Shown here: positions 35,169-44,422 of the stretch, piece after piece
How positions within the stretch are numbered: the stretch's first letter is position 1
Layout of the letters: the number at the start of each line of letters is the position of its first letter
Origin: an uncultured Chlorobiales bacterium
GTDB lineage: Bacteria; Bacteroidota; Chlorobiia; Chlorobiales; Thermochlorobacteraceae
Length of the DNA stretch: 55,023 nt
Direction: 5' to 3'
Assembly: GCA_938003965.1 (NCBI GenBank)
Contig: CALKXI010000008.1
Coordinates: 1-55,023 of the forward strand
Program-made: the position numbers and the translations under genes
The notes under the pieces: model-generated
What the model saw: the letters and a program-made list of their open reading frames with translations, nothing else
Database searches by the model: none
Told to the model about the DNA's origin: nothing

Positions 35169-35795
35169 ATGGAACTCAAAGTTTTGAAAAAAGATGGAAC
35201 AGATAGCGGCGAAATGATTACGCTCAATCCCGAAATTTTCGAGATTCAACCGAGCGACCACGCAATTTATCTTGATGTCCGCTCAATTCGCGCCAACCAA
35301 CATCAAGGCACGCACAAGGTAAAGTCGCGCGCTGAAGTTCGTGGTGGCGGCCGAAAGCCATACCGTCAAAAAGGCACAGGTAATGCGCGTCGTGGAACGC
35401 AGCGCTCGCCTCTAATGCCGGGCGGTGGCGCGGTTTTCGGACCTCAACCACATGACTATGTCGTTGGCATTAACAAAAAACTTAAAACGCTGGCGCGCAA
35501 GTCGGCACTGACCTACAAGGCGAGGGCAAATGCAATTCTCGTAGTTGAGGATTTCACATTCGAAACCATCAAGACCAAAGAGATGGCAAGCACGCTCAAA
35601 AATCTCGGCATCGCAGGAAAGAAAACCCTGTTCCTTACAGCAGGCAAAAACGAAGTGCTTTACAAATCAGGACGCAACATTCCAACGCTGAATATCTTGG
35701 AAGCTAATAAAGCATCAACCTACGATATTCTCGATAATAAAGTGCTGTTGCTCCAAAAGAGTGCCGTTAAAGCCCTTGAAGAAAATCTTTTGTAA
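35169..35795 (+). CDS. rplD: 50S ribosomal protein L4
   Basis: 208-residue L4; the extended exit-tunnel loop is visible (KSRAEVRGGGRKPYRQKGTGNARRG), the region altered in macrolide resistance, here in ordinary form. In proteobacteria L4 regulates the S10 operon; whether that applies here is not visible. Confidence 0.98.
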   Translation: MELKVLKKDGTDSGEMITLNPEIFEIQPSDHAIYLDVRSIRANQHQGTHKVKSRAEVRGGGRKPYRQKGTGNARRGTQRSPLMPGGGAVFGPQPHDYVVGINKKLKTLARKSALTYKARANAILVVEDFTFETIKTKEMASTLKNLGIAGKKTLFLTAGKNEVLYKSGRNIPTLNILEANKASTYDILDNKVLLLQKSAVKALEENLL

Positions 35796-35821
35796 CGCAA
35801 ACAAGATGAACAACTTGTTAT

Positions 35822-36136
35822 ATGAACAACGTGTTGATAAGACCGCTTCTCACTGAAAAAATCTTGAAGCTGCAAGAAGAAAAAAATCAATATGCGTTTG
35901 AAGTCCAAGACAGTGCAACGAAAGAAGAAGTGAAGAAAGCTGTAGAGTCAAAGTTCGGCGTGCAGGTGATTTCAGTGCGCACCATGAACAAGAAAGGTAA
36001 AGCAAAAACACAAATGACACGCAGAGGCATTCGCTATGGCAAGCGTTCCGACACGAAGCGCGCTTTTGTTACACTTGCTAAAGGCGACAAAATTGACTAC
36101 TACGCCAGCACAACGACGTCTGAAAAGAAAGATTAA
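35822..36136 (+). CDS. rplW: 50S ribosomal protein L23
   Basis: 104-residue L23 at the tunnel exit, docking site for trigger factor and SRP (VLIRPLLTEKILKLQEEKNQYAFEV). Placed between L4 and L2 as usual, 26 bp after rplD. Confidence 0.97.
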   Translation: MNNVLIRPLLTEKILKLQEEKNQYAFEVQDSATKEEVKKAVESKFGVQVISVRTMNKKGKAKTQMTRRGIRYGKRSDTKRAFVTLAKGDKIDYYASTTTSEKKD

Positions 36137-36173
36137 AGGCGCAATAGACCACGAAGTTTAATCACGACAAACC

Positions 36174-37019
36174 ATGGCGGTTAGAAAATTAAAACCCATA
36201 ACACCAGGAACGCGATTTGCATCGTATCCTTCATTTGAAGAAATCACCAAAAAAGAGCCTGAAAGAAGTTTGATTGTGCCGCTTAAAAAGACAGGTGGGC
36301 GCAATAATCTCGGGCGAATCACCGCGCGCGGCAGAGGCGGCGGCGCAAAGCGCTTTTATCGCTTGATTGACTTCAAGCGTGACAAAGAAATGAATGCCGT
36401 CGTTGAAGCGATTGAATATGACCCTAATCGCTCAGCGCGCATCGCATTGCTTAAATACGACGATGGCGAAAAGCGATACATTCTCGCCCCAGATGGCATA
36501 AAGGTCGGTGATAAAATTGAAGCTGGCGATGGAGCCGATATTAAAACAGGCAACGCGCTACAATTAAAGTTTATCCCGGTCGGCACACCAATCCATAACA
36601 TCGAGTTGAAAGCAGGCAAAGGCGGACAATTAGCACGCAGCGCAGGCGCGTTTGCAACGCTAGCCGCAAAAGAAGGGAATTATGCAACGCTGAAAATGCC
36701 GTCGGGCGAAATCCGAAAAGTGAGAATCGAGTGCAAAGCCACAATTGGTGTCGTCGGAAATTTGGAGCATGAAAATGTCTCGCTCGGAAAAGCGGGACGC
36801 TCACGATGGCTCGGCATTCGCCCCATCACGCGCGGCGTAGCACGCAACCCTGTCGACCACCCAATGGGCGGCGGTGCTGGAAAGTCTAAATCTGGCGGCG
36901 GACGCCAACATCCAGAATCGCCTTGGGGACAAAAAGCCAAAGGCTTGAAGACAAGACGCGCAAAGAAAGCATCTTCAAAACTCATCGTCAGAGACCGCAG
37001 AGCTAAGAAACAAGACTAA
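36174..37019 (+). CDS. rplB: 50S ribosomal protein L2
   Basis: 281-residue L2, needed for subunit joining and peptidyl transfer. [35 protein letters not shown] and the C-terminal [20 protein letters not shown] with its conserved His are present. 37 bp after rplW. Confidence 0.98.
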   Translation: MAVRKLKPITPGTRFASYPSFEEITKKEPERSLIVPLKKTGGRNNLGRITARGRGGGAKRFYRLIDFKRDKEMNAVVEAIEYDPNRSARIALLKYDDGEKRYILAPDGIKVGDKIEAGDGADIKTGNALQLKFIPVGTPIHNIELKAGKGGQLARSAGAFATLAAKEGNYATLKMPSGEIRKVRIECKATIGVVGNLEHENVSLGKAGRSRWLGIRPITRGVARNPVDHPMGGGAGKSKSGGGRQHPESPWGQKAKGLKTRRAKKASSKLIVRDRRAKKQD

Positions 37020-37040
37020 ACAACAAAGAAAACTTCAGCA

Positions 37041-37334
37041 ATGCCACGCTCACTTAAAAAAGGTCCGTTTGTTCAAGACCGACTGCTCGACAAAATCAAA
37101 GAGATGAATGAAAAAGGACAGAAAAAAGTCCTCAAAACATGGTCGCGCGCTTCAATGATTACGCCTGAGTTTGTCGGACACACGATTGCCGTGCACAATG
37201 GCAAAACCCATATTCCCATCTATGTCTCGGAAAATATGGTCGGGCACAAGCTCGGAGAATTTGCGCCGACGCGAACCTTCAGAGGACATTCAGGAGCGAA
37301 AGAAAAGGGGGCATCAGCACCCGGCAAAAAGTAA
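37041..37334 (+). CDS. rpsS: 30S ribosomal protein S19
   Basis: 97-residue S19 ([55 protein letters not shown]), part of the 30S head. 21 bp after rplB and 15 bp before rplV. Confidence 0.98.
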   Translation: MPRSLKKGPFVQDRLLDKIKEMNEKGQKKVLKTWSRASMITPEFVGHTIAVHNGKTHIPIYVSENMVGHKLGEFAPTRTFRGHSGAKEKGASAPGKK

Positions 37335-37349
37335 CGGAGGAAAAACGAT

Positions 37350-37763
37350 ATGAGCGTCAGAAAAAGAGAAGTCGCAACTGCTAGAAAAGAAAAACGTGCC
37401 AAAGAAACCAAAGCACAGGCTGTTCAGCGCAATACGCCGACTTCGCCGCGAAAAATGCGACTGGTCGTAGACCTCGTGCGAGGCAAAAGCGTCAATGAAG
37501 CTCAAGCCATCCTACGAAACTCGACAAAGCATGCTGCAAAAACCGTTCTACGCACACTGAAATCGGCTATTTCAAATTATCTTCAAAAGCATAGCGATAG
37601 ACAAGTGAACGAAGAACGCTTGTTCATCACTGAAGCCTTCGTCAATGGCGGCGTAACGCTCAAACGTATACTTCCAGCGCCAATGGGAAGAGCCTACCGA
37701 ATACGAAAACGCTCCAACCACCTAACCATTGTGGTGGATGAAAAACGAACCAAATCTGTATAA
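37350..37763 (+). CDS. rplV: 50S ribosomal protein L22
   Basis: 137-residue L22 lining the exit tunnel; conserved [18 protein letters not shown] and the hairpin end [20 protein letters not shown] basic N-terminal extension of about 28 residues precedes the fold. A clear GGAGG-type site lies before the ATG. Confidence 0.97.
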   Translation: MSVRKREVATARKEKRAKETKAQAVQRNTPTSPRKMRLVVDLVRGKSVNEAQAILRNSTKHAAKTVLRTLKSAISNYLQKHSDRQVNEERLFITEAFVNGGVTLKRILPAPMGRAYRIRKRSNHLTIVVDEKRTKSV

Positions 37764-37775
37764 TCTTAAAACGCA

Positions 37776-38621
37776 ATGGGACAGAAAGTAAATCCAAACG
37801 GGTTCAGACTCGGTATCATTAAAGATTGGGATTCGCGTTGGTATGACGCGGGGGCAAACATCGCCGAAAAAATTAAAGAAGACCGCCTCATCCGCGAGTA
37901 TGTAACAACACGCTTGAAGCGCCAAAAAGCAGGTGTCTCGAAGGTGGTCATCGAACGCACAACAAAGAATATCAGACTTTATGTCTACGCAGCGCGCCCT
38001 GGTGCAGTCGTCGGAAAAAGCGGCGAAGAAATCAACACCCTTAGTCAAGAACTCGGCAGGCTCACGAAAAAAGAAGTAAAAATCGATGTGATTGAAATCA
38101 AAAAACCTGAACTTGACGCACAACTGGTCGCAGATAACATTGCCGCTCAGCTCGAAGGTCGCGTATCGTTCCGCCGTGCAATGAAACAAGCCATGCAGCA
38201 AGCAAACCGTGCAGGCGCAGAAGGAATTCGCATTCAAGTCTCTGGACGCTTAGGCGGCGCAGAAATCGCTCGCATGGAGCAGTATCGTGAAGGAAAAGTG
38301 CCCTTGCACACGCTGCGTGCCAACATTGATTATGCGCAATCTACCGCCTTTACAATCACAGGCACAGTTGGCGTTAAAGTTTGGATATACAAAGGTGAAG
38401 TGTTAGAACAACGCATTGATGCCATTGAAGAAGAAGAACGTCAAAAAGTGAAAGACCGCAGAGAAAAACAACGCAGTCGTGCCGGACGTGGCGACAGCCG
38501 CAGAGAAGCGCGCGGAGAGAACCGCAGACGACGACGCAAGTCAAGTGCAAAGTCGCAACCAAGCAGTGAAAACCCATCGTCTGCCCAAGAATCTGCTGAA
38601 CAAGCAAACAACATGGGCTAA
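37776..38621 (+). CDS. rpsC: 30S ribosomal protein S3 with long charged tail
   Basis: S3 binds mRNA at the entry channel. The N terminus [13 protein letters not shown], the KH domain with VVGKSGEEI and the C-terminal domain with [27 protein letters not shown] are standard. At 281 residues it is longer than the usual 210-240: residues about 218-281 form an Arg/Lys/Glu/Ser-rich tail, first basic ([19 protein letters not shown]) then polar and acidic. Such a tail is likely disordered and could contact mRNA or rRNA. Confidence 0.97.
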   Translation: MGQKVNPNGFRLGIIKDWDSRWYDAGANIAEKIKEDRLIREYVTTRLKRQKAGVSKVVIERTTKNIRLYVYAARPGAVVGKSGEEINTLSQELGRLTKKEVKIDVIEIKKPELDAQLVADNIAAQLEGRVSFRRAMKQAMQQANRAGAEGIRIQVSGRLGGAEIARMEQYREGKVPLHTLRANIDYAQSTAFTITGTVGVKVWIYKGEVLEQRIDAIEEEERQKVKDRREKQRSRAGRGDSRREARGENRRRRRKSSAKSQPSSENPSSAQESAEQANNMG

Positions 38622-38664
38622 ACCTTTCTTAAAGGAAATTCATAACGCATAGGAGACTTCAACG

Positions 38665-39099
38665 ATGCTGATGCCAAAACGCGTAAAATATCGCAAAACG
38701 CAACGCGGCAGAATGAAAGGCAATGAAACCAGAGGAACGAACATAGACTTCGGCTCTTTCGGACTCAAAGCACTCGAGCAAGCCTGGATTACGAGCCGTC
38801 AAATCGAAGCGGCGCGTGTCGCTATGAACCGCTTTATGAAACGCGACGGAAAAGTCTGGATTCGTATTTTCCCCGACAAGCCCGTAACCAAGAAACCGGC
38901 TGAGACGCGTATGGGAAGCGGAAAAGGCTCGCCCGAATTTTGGGTCGCCGTCGTCAAACCCGGACGCATCATGTTCGAAGTAGACGGAGTCTCAAAAGCG
39001 ACTGCCGAAGAAGCGTTCCGACTTGCTGCTGCAAAACTGCCTATCAAAACAAAGTTTGTGATACGTCCAGACTACGAAGCAGCAGAGGTCAAAAAGTAA
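38665..39099 (+). CDS. rplP: 50S ribosomal protein L16
   Basis: 144-residue L16 near the A site of the large subunit ([41 protein letters not shown]). The start at ATG 38665 gives the family N terminus MLMPKR. Confidence 0.98.
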   Translation: MLMPKRVKYRKTQRGRMKGNETRGTNIDFGSFGLKALEQAWITSRQIEAARVAMNRFMKRDGKVWIRIFPDKPVTKKPAETRMGSGKGSPEFWVAVVKPGRIMFEVDGVSKATAEEAFRLAAAKLPIKTKFVIRPDYEAAEVKK

Positions 39100-39127
39100 A
39101 TCTAAATCGGAGGAGGAAACGAACGAA

Positions 39128-39346
39128 ATGAAGAAATATGAAATCGCCGCACTGTCGGCAGAAGAAATGAAAAGACAAATTAGGGAACTGAAACAACGCA
39201 TCGCCGACATAAAGTTTAACATGGCATTCGAAGCACCGCAAAACCCAATGATTATCCGCAACATGCGTAGAGATATTGCCCGCATGAAAACCATATTGAA
39301 TCAACAAAAGGCAAAAGCAGCAAAATCTCAACCTGAAAAGAATTAA
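39128..39346 (+). CDS. rpmC: 50S ribosomal protein L29
   Basis: 72-residue L29 of two antiparallel helices near the tunnel exit (LSAEEMKRQIRELKQRIADIKF, NPMIIRNMRRDIARMKTIL). Preceded by a GGAGGA site. Confidence 0.95.
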   Translation: MKKYEIAALSAEEMKRQIRELKQRIADIKFNMAFEAPQNPMIIRNMRRDIARMKTILNQQKAKAAKSQPEKN

Positions 39347-39359
39347 AACAGCCTGAACA

Positions 39360-39647
39360 ATGTCAGAAACCCAAACTGCAACACCCGAAACCACGACCAA
39401 AAAAATTGTGCGTGAAAAAGTGGGAAAAGTGGTAAGCAATAAAATGCAAAAAAGCATTGTCGTCGCAATTGAACGACGCGAGCAGCATCCCATCTACAAG
39501 AAGTTCATGAAAAAGACAACGAAAATTATGGCACACGACGAGAAAAATGAAGCAGGCATTGGCGACACGGTGCGCATCTGCGAATTCAGACCGATAAGCA
39601 AACGCAAGAGCTGGAAGCTCGTTGAAATTGTCGAGAAAGCCAAGTAA
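39360..39647 (+). CDS. rpsQ: 30S ribosomal protein S17
   Basis: 95-residue S17, OB-fold protein in early 30S assembly ([51 protein letters not shown]). An N-terminal Thr-rich extension of about 12 residues is present. 13 bp after rpmC. Confidence 0.97.
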   Translation: MSETQTATPETTTKKIVREKVGKVVSNKMQKSIVVAIERREQHPIYKKFMKKTTKIMAHDEKNEAGIGDTVRICEFRPISKRKSWKLVEIVEKAK

Positions 39648-39701
39648 TACAATAAGCAAAAGTCGCTTGTAAAAAGCGGCTGTAAAAAACGATAACGCGC
39701 T

Positions 39702-40070
39702 ATGATTCAGAACGAAACAAATTTAGTGGTGGCAGATAACAGCGGCGCAAAAAAAGTTCGCGTCATTCACGTGCCAGGTGGAACACACCGCCGCTATGCT
39801 AGCATTGGCGATGTCGTAGTGGTCTCGGTAAAATCCGCAATTCCTGGTGGAACAGTCAAAAAGAAAGACGTCTCGCGAGCCGTTGTCGTGCGCACGAAAA
39901 AAGAATTTCGGCGTAAAGATGGTTCCTACATTCGTTTCGATGAAAACGCCGTCGTGCTCATAAACGCACAAGGCGAACCAAGAGGCACACGCATTTTCGG
40001 ACCGATTGCCAGAGAGTTGCGCGATAAGCAATACATGAAAATCATCTCTCTTGCACCAGAAGTGCTTTGA
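39702..40070 (+). CDS. rplN: 50S ribosomal protein L14
   Basis: 122-residue L14 at the subunit interface ([51 protein letters not shown]). In most bacteria rplX follows at once; here 241 bp containing a tRNA-Gly gene intervene. Confidence 0.98.
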   Translation: MIQNETNLVVADNSGAKKVRVIHVPGGTHRRYASIGDVVVVSVKSAIPGGTVKKKDVSRAVVVRTKKEFRRKDGSYIRFDENAVVLINAQGEPRGTRIFGPIARELRDKQYMKIISLAPEVL

Positions 40071-40080
40071 TAAAAAACAC

Positions 40081-40110
40081 AAGGAGATGTATTGGAAAAT
40101 CCAACTCCTT
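40081..40110 (+). terminator. terminator-like hairpin after rplN
   Basis: AAGGAG pairs with CTCCTT and an inner TTGGA pairs with TCCAA around an AAA loop, with a 5-nt bulge; TTCGTATTTTT follows. The -33 element of the tRNA-Gly promoter lies inside this hairpin, so the two signals overlap. Confidence 0.5.
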
Positions 40111-40121
40111 TCGTATTTTTG
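40092..40121 (+). promoter_or_regulatory. predicted -33/-7 promoter of tRNA-Gly
   Basis: TTG (40092-40094), exactly 19 nt, TATTTTTG (40114-40121), a perfect TAnnTTTG, 28 nt before the mature tRNA 5' end. Confidence 0.65.
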
Positions 40122-40149
40122 CAACCTGTCTTAATAAACAGGTATCTAA

Positions 40150-40222
40150 GCGGAAGTAACTCAGCTGGTAGAGTCACAGCCTTCCAAGCTGTTGGTCGCG
40201 GGTTCGAGTCCCGTCTTCCGCT
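40150..40222 (+). tRNA. tRNA-Gly (UCC anticodon)
   Basis: A complete cloverleaf of 73 nt: acceptor GCGGAAG with CTTCCGC, D stem ACTC/GAGT, anticodon loop CTTCCAA giving anticodon TCC, T arm with GTTCGAGTC, discriminator T. CCA is not encoded. It lies inside the ribosomal protein cluster between rplN and rplX, on the same strand. Confidence 0.95.
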
Positions 40223-40234
40223 CAAAAAAGACAA

Positions 40235-40282
40235 GCGTCAATCTTCACTCTGAGCGCGATGTGGGATTGACGCAAAATTTTT
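40235..40282 (+). terminator. hairpin after tRNA-Gly
   Basis: GCGTCAATC (40235-40243) pairs perfectly with GATTGACGC (40265-40273) across a 21-nt loop, followed by AAAATTTTT. It would end the tRNA transcript, or serve as a processing stem if the operon is read through; rplX starts 30 nt later with no room for a promoter. Confidence 0.55.
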
Positions 40283-40311
40283 CTCAAAAGCGAAACAGAA
40301 ACGATACAAAC

Positions 40312-40554
40312 ATGAAGTTGGGAAAAAAGCCTGTAAAGATGCATGTGAAGAAGAACGATACCGTTCAAGTTTTAGCCGGAAACGACAAAGGTAAGACAGG
40401 CAAAATCCTGCGCGTTTTCCCCGACCGAAATCGCGTAATTGTCGAAGGCGTGAATCTTCGCAAGCGTCACACACGCCTTAATAGAAATCAACCACAAGGC
40501 GCAATTGTCGAGCGCGAAATGCCAATTCACGCATCGAACGTCAAGAAGATTTGA
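40312..40554 (+). CDS. rplX: 50S ribosomal protein L24
   Basis: 80-residue L24, an assembly initiator of the 50S ([38 protein letters not shown]). The open frame extends back into the tRNA, but ATG 40312 gives the correct N terminus. This short form ends at ASNVKKI without the longer C-terminal domain of the E. coli type. Confidence 0.96.
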   Translation: MKLGKKPVKMHVKKNDTVQVLAGNDKGKTGKILRVFPDRNRVIVEGVNLRKRHTRLNRNQPQGAIVEREMPIHASNVKKI

Positions 40555-40611
40555 AACACATAACCTACTGGGAAACGACAAAGACCGTTTCCATTAAATT
40601 CAACGAAGCCA

Positions 40612-41235
40612 ATGGCACAAAAAGAACAAAAAAAGGAAGCGGAATCGCCCGCAAAAACGAACATCGATTTCTCACACCTTCCGACGCCAAAGCCGAGACT
40701 ACTGGAAAAATATCGCAACGAAGTGGTTAAGAAATTGATGGAGCAGTTCAAGTATGACAATGTGATGATGGTGCCGAAACTCAAGAAAATCAGCATCAAC
40801 ATCGGCGTTGGACAAGCCGCACAAGACCCGAAACTCTTGGAAATCGCCGTCAAAGAATTAGCGGCAATTTCAGGTCAGAAGCCCGAAGTACGCAAATCCA
40901 AAAAAGCGATTTCAAATTTCAAACTGCGCGAAAACCAACCGATAGGCTGCCGCGTAACGCTGCGCCGCGAAAGAATGTATGAATTCATGGACCGATTGAT
41001 TTCGCTTGCGATTCCCCGCATTCGCGACTTCAAAGGCGTCAGCGATAGCAGTTTCGACGGACGTGGTAACTATACACTCGGCATCAAAGAGCAAATCATC
41101 TTCCCTGAAATTGATATCGACAAAGTGAATCGCATCTCAGGTATGGATATCACATTCGTTACGACGGCAAAAACGGACGAGGAGGCATACGCACTTCTCA
41201 AAGAAATGGGCATGCCGTTCAGAAAAAGAAACTAA
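40612..41235 (+). CDS. rplE: 50S ribosomal protein L5
   Basis: 207-residue L5, binding 5S rRNA in the central protuberance ([46 protein letters not shown]). A polar N-terminal extension of about 25 residues ([12 protein letters not shown]) precedes the family start. Confidence 0.97.
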   Translation: MAQKEQKKEAESPAKTNIDFSHLPTPKPRLLEKYRNEVVKKLMEQFKYDNVMMVPKLKKISINIGVGQAAQDPKLLEIAVKELAAISGQKPEVRKSKKAISNFKLRENQPIGCRVTLRRERMYEFMDRLISLAIPRIRDFKGVSDSSFDGRGNYTLGIKEQIIFPEIDIDKVNRISGMDITFVTTAKTDEEAYALLKEMGMPFRKRN

Positions 41236-41249
41236 ATGATTCAACAAAT

Positions 41250-41537
41250 ATGGCAAAGACAAGTGTTATCGTTCGGAATGAAAAGCGCAAAGAAATCGTG
41301 GCGCGATACGCCGCCTTGCGAGAAGAATTGAAGAAGAAAGCCTTAGCAGGCGACGAGACTGCCGCACGTAAACTTCGCGAATTGCCGAGAGACAGTTCGC
41401 CAACACGCCTGCGCAATCGATGCAACTTGACAGGCAGAGCGCGTGGCGTCTACACTAAGTTCGGATTATGCCGCCATCAACTCCGAGAACTTGCACTCTC
41501 AGGTAAAATTCCTGGCGTAAAAAAAGCAAGCTGGTGA
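41250..41537 (+). CDS. rpsN: 30S ribosomal protein S14
   Basis: 95-residue long form of S14 ([57 protein letters not shown]). It lacks the paired CxxC motifs of the short zinc-binding type. 14 bp after rplE. Confidence 0.97.
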   Translation: MAKTSVIVRNEKRKEIVARYAALREELKKKALAGDETAARKLRELPRDSSPTRLRNRCNLTGRARGVYTKFGLCRHQLRELALSGKIPGVKKASW

Positions 41538-41633
41538 ATTGAGTCTAACTTTCTACTTAACCCTTGTGGCCGCCGCAACCGAGTGGTGTCGGGAGCAGGA
41601 ACGCACAAGACAACTCTTAATCTTCGACCAAAA

Positions 41634-42029
41634 ATGCCTGTTACAGATCCTATCGCGGATTATCTAACACGAATCCGCAATGCGGCAAAAGCCAAGCACA
41701 AGACAGTAGATGTGCCGCAATCCAAGTTGAAAGAAAGCATCTCAAAACTGCTCAAAGAAAAAGGGTATATCAAAGACTACACCGTCGTTACAGCAGGAAA
41801 GTTTCCTGTTCTACGTATTCAACTACGCTATCTCTCAAACGGAGAGCATGCAATTAAAAAAATCACGCGCGTAAGCACACCCGGACGGCGCGTCTATGAA
41901 GGAAAGAACATCAAACGATATTTGAACGGACTTGGACTATCGATTGTATCAACATCAAGGGGGCTCATGACGGATAAAGAAGCACGCGCTGCAGGCGTCG
42001 GCGGTGAAGTTCTCTTCCGTATTCACTAA
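41634..42029 (+). CDS. rpsH: 30S ribosomal protein S8
   Basis: 131-residue S8 ([49 protein letters not shown]), a key 16S rRNA binder and in E. coli the repressor of the spc operon. ATG 41634 gives the family N terminus; the frame opens 51 bp earlier. Confidence 0.97.
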   Translation: MPVTDPIADYLTRIRNAAKAKHKTVDVPQSKLKESISKLLKEKGYIKDYTVVTAGKFPVLRIQLRYLSNGEHAIKKITRVSTPGRRVYEGKNIKRYLNGLGLSIVSTSRGLMTDKEARAAGVGGEVLFRIH

Positions 42030-42057
42030 CCGAAATTTGTTAGAAGGAGCAAGACGA

Positions 42058-42597
42058 ATGTCAAGAATTGGAAAAAAGCCGATTACAATTCTCAAAGGCG
42101 TAAAAGTTGAAGTAAAAGAAGGAAAAGTGGTTGTTTCTGGTCCGAAAGGACAACTCGAGGAGAAAATTCGCGGAAACATCACCATTAAAACAGAGGGAGA
42201 AAGCGTCAAAGTAGAGCGCAACGACGAAGATAAACAAACGCGTGCGCTCCATGGGCTCTATCGCGCGCTCATCAACAACATGGTGCAGGGCGTCTCACAA
42301 GGCTATAGCAAGAAATTGGAAATTACAGGCGTTGGCTACAAAGCAGAATTGAAACAAAACTGGCTCGTAATGTCGTTAGGCTATTCTCATCCAATTTTTT
42401 TTCGGCCGCCCGAAGGCATAAAAATTGAAACGCCGCAACCCACAAATATAATTGTCAGCGGCATCGATAAACAACTGGTTGGAGCAGTGGCCGCAAAAAT
42501 TCGCTCTTTCAAGAAACCTGAACCTTACAAAGGCAAGGGAATTAAGTATGAAGGCGAAAATATCCGTCGCAAAGAAGGAAAGACGGCTGGTAAGTAA
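42058..42597 (+). CDS. rplF: 50S ribosomal protein L6
   Basis: 179-residue L6 with two related domains (MSRIGKKPITILKGVKVEV, EPYKGKGIKYEGENIRRKEGKTAGK). An AGAAGGAG site upstream fixes the ATG at 42058. It lies near the factor-binding site of the 50S. Confidence 0.97.
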   Translation: MSRIGKKPITILKGVKVEVKEGKVVVSGPKGQLEEKIRGNITIKTEGESVKVERNDEDKQTRALHGLYRALINNMVQGVSQGYSKKLEITGVGYKAELKQNWLVMSLGYSHPIFFRPPEGIKIETPQPTNIIVSGIDKQLVGAVAAKIRSFKKPEPYKGKGIKYEGENIRRKEGKTAGK

Positions 42598-42664
42598 TTT
42601 TGATAACTGAAAACTTAGATGAAAAAAAGAGTTGGCAACTATCACCTCCAAAACTTAGACGAAG

Positions 42665-43030
42665 ATGAAAGTTCCAGAGAAAATTCAGCGCAGATTCAGA
42701 GTTAAAATGCGTGTGCGCAAAAAGGTGTCGGGCACAGCAGAACGCCCTCGCTTGAGCGTCTATCGCAGTCTAAATCACATTTACGCACAGCTCATCGATG
42801 ATGACAAGGGCATAACCCTTGCTGCTGCAACCAGCAATAAAAAATCGCTTGAAAGCACTTTCAAGGGCATGAAGAAAACCGAAGTAAGCAGAAAGGTCGG
42901 ACAAATGCTCGCAGAAAAAGCCAAAGCAAATGGGATTACCAAAGTCGTCTTTGACCGCAATGGCTATAAGTATCACGGTCGCGTCAAAGCCTTAGCCGAT
43001 GGCGCACGCGAAGGCGGATTAGAATTCTAA
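42665..43030 (+). CDS. rplR: 50S ribosomal protein L18
   Basis: 121-residue L18, partner of 5S rRNA ([57 protein letters not shown]). 67 bp after rplF and 13 bp before rpsE. Confidence 0.97.
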   Translation: MKVPEKIQRRFRVKMRVRKKVSGTAERPRLSVYRSLNHIYAQLIDDDKGITLAAATSNKKSLESTFKGMKKTEVSRKVGQMLAEKAKANGITKVVFDRNGYKYHGRVKALADGAREGGLEF

Positions 43031-43043
43031 ACTTATTCAGAGC

Positions 43044-43562
43044 ATGATAAAACAAGCACAAAAGAAAGTTAGACCGGGCGAACTGAACCTCAAAGAAAAA
43101 TTAGTTCAAGTGAACCGCACCGCAAAAGTCGTCAAGGGCGGAAAGCGTTTCGGTTTCAATGCTATTGTCGTCGTTGGCGACGGCGAAGGGCATGTTGGAT
43201 ACGGACTTGGCAAAGCTAACGAAGTGCAAGATGCAATCGCCAAAGGCGTAGAAGACGCAAAGAAGAATGTTTTCAAAGTGCCTATCATTAAGGGCACGAT
43301 TCCGCACGAAGTGTATACTAAATTCGGCGCAGCAAAAATCCTGATGAAACCCGCCTCGCAAGGAACAGGACTCATCGCAGGTGGAGCAGTAAGAGCCGTG
43401 CTTGAAAGCGCTGGCGTCAGAGACGTGCTCACTAAATCGCTTGGCTCATCGAACCCACACAATGTGGTTAAAGCAACCGTTAAAGGACTTTTGAGCCTCT
43501 CAGACGCAATGGACGTGGCAGCACGACGCGGAAAATCACTCAAAGAAGTCTTTGAAGGATAA
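43044..43562 (+). CDS. rpsE: 30S ribosomal protein S5
   Basis: 172-residue S5, important for decoding fidelity ([62 protein letters not shown]). The loop [13 protein letters not shown] associated with spectinomycin is of normal form. Confidence 0.98.
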   Translation: MIKQAQKKVRPGELNLKEKLVQVNRTAKVVKGGKRFGFNAIVVVGDGEGHVGYGLGKANEVQDAIAKGVEDAKKNVFKVPIIKGTIPHEVYTKFGAAKILMKPASQGTGLIAGGAVRAVLESAGVRDVLTKSLGSSNPHNVVKATVKGLLSLSDAMDVAARRGKSLKEVFEG

Positions 43563-43610
43563 TAATTGACGACAACGACCTAATTCATAAGCATCATCAG
43601 CACAAACGCT

Positions 43611-43805
43611 ATGTCAGAGACGAAGAAACAACTCAAAGTCACGCAAATTAGGAGCATGATTCGTTGCACGAAAAAGCAAAAGGCAACGATGAAATCGCTC
43701 AAACTATCTCATCCGAACAAATCAGTTGTGCGCACAGATAATCCCGCCTTGCGCGGTCAACTCAAGTCGGTTGCGCATCTCGTCAAAGTCGAAGAACTCA
43801 ATTAG
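43611..43805 (+). CDS. rpmD: 50S ribosomal protein L30
   Basis: 64-residue L30 (LKVTQIRSMIRCTKKQKATMKSL, NPALRGQLKSVAHLVKV). Placed between S5 and L15, where it is found when present. Confidence 0.95.
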   Translation: MSETKKQLKVTQIRSMIRCTKKQKATMKSLKLSHPNKSVVRTDNPALRGQLKSVAHLVKVEELN

Positions 43806-43825
43806 GAGAAAGGACTTTTAGGAAA

Positions 43826-44416
43826 ATGAACCTACACACACTTACGCCTGCAAAAGGGTCAAGGAAAGCAAAGAAGCGCGTCGGACGCGGTCCTGGGTCA
43901 GGTCATGGCACGACGGCTGGACGCGGAACCAAAGGGCATAAAGCGCGCAGCGGTTACACAACCAAAAACTTTGAAGGCGGACAAATGCCACTCTACCGCC
44001 AACTTCCTAAGTTTGGCTTCACGCCACCAAATCGAAAAACGGTGGTTGGAATCAATGTTTCACAATTGGAAGCATGGGTAAAAAGCGGTAAAATTGGCTC
44101 TGACATGACACTCGATGCGTTCAATAAGTTGGGTGTGATTGGAAAAACGGAATACCTCAAAATTTTAGGCGAAGGCGAATTAACTACAACAATCAATGTA
44201 ACTGCACACGCATTCAGCGAAACCGCCAAAGAGAAAATTGAAAAAGCAGGCGGAAGTGTAACGATTGCCTATCGCACCATCGCAGAAGCTAACACCATGA
44301 AGGCGCTCGACCCAGTAACCGCCGTAACCACACCGAAGAAACCTGTCGATGAACATAAGAAAGCCGTCAAAGCGCAAAAGAAAGCCTTAGCAGAAACAGT
44401 CAAAAAACAATCCTGA
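43826..44416 (+). CDS. rplO: 50S ribosomal protein L15
   Basis: 196-residue L15 (MNLHTLTPAKGSRKAKKRVGRGPGSGHGTTAGRG, HKARSGYTTKNFEGGQMPLYRQLPKFGF). A Lys/Ala-rich C-terminal extension of about 40 residues goes beyond the 150-residue norm. secY follows 6 bp after the stop. Confidence 0.97.
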   Translation: MNLHTLTPAKGSRKAKKRVGRGPGSGHGTTAGRGTKGHKARSGYTTKNFEGGQMPLYRQLPKFGFTPPNRKTVVGINVSQLEAWVKSGKIGSDMTLDAFNKLGVIGKTEYLKILGEGELTTTINVTAHAFSETAKEKIEKAGGSVTIAYRTIAEANTMKALDPVTAVTTPKKPVDEHKKAVKAQKKALAETVKKQS

Positions 44417-44422
44417 CCTACG

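Noticed and set aside
40124-40145. ACCTGT/ACAGGT hairpin just upstream of tRNA-Gly
   Set aside because: A six-pair stem in the precursor 5' leader; plausible as a processing feature but too short to call.
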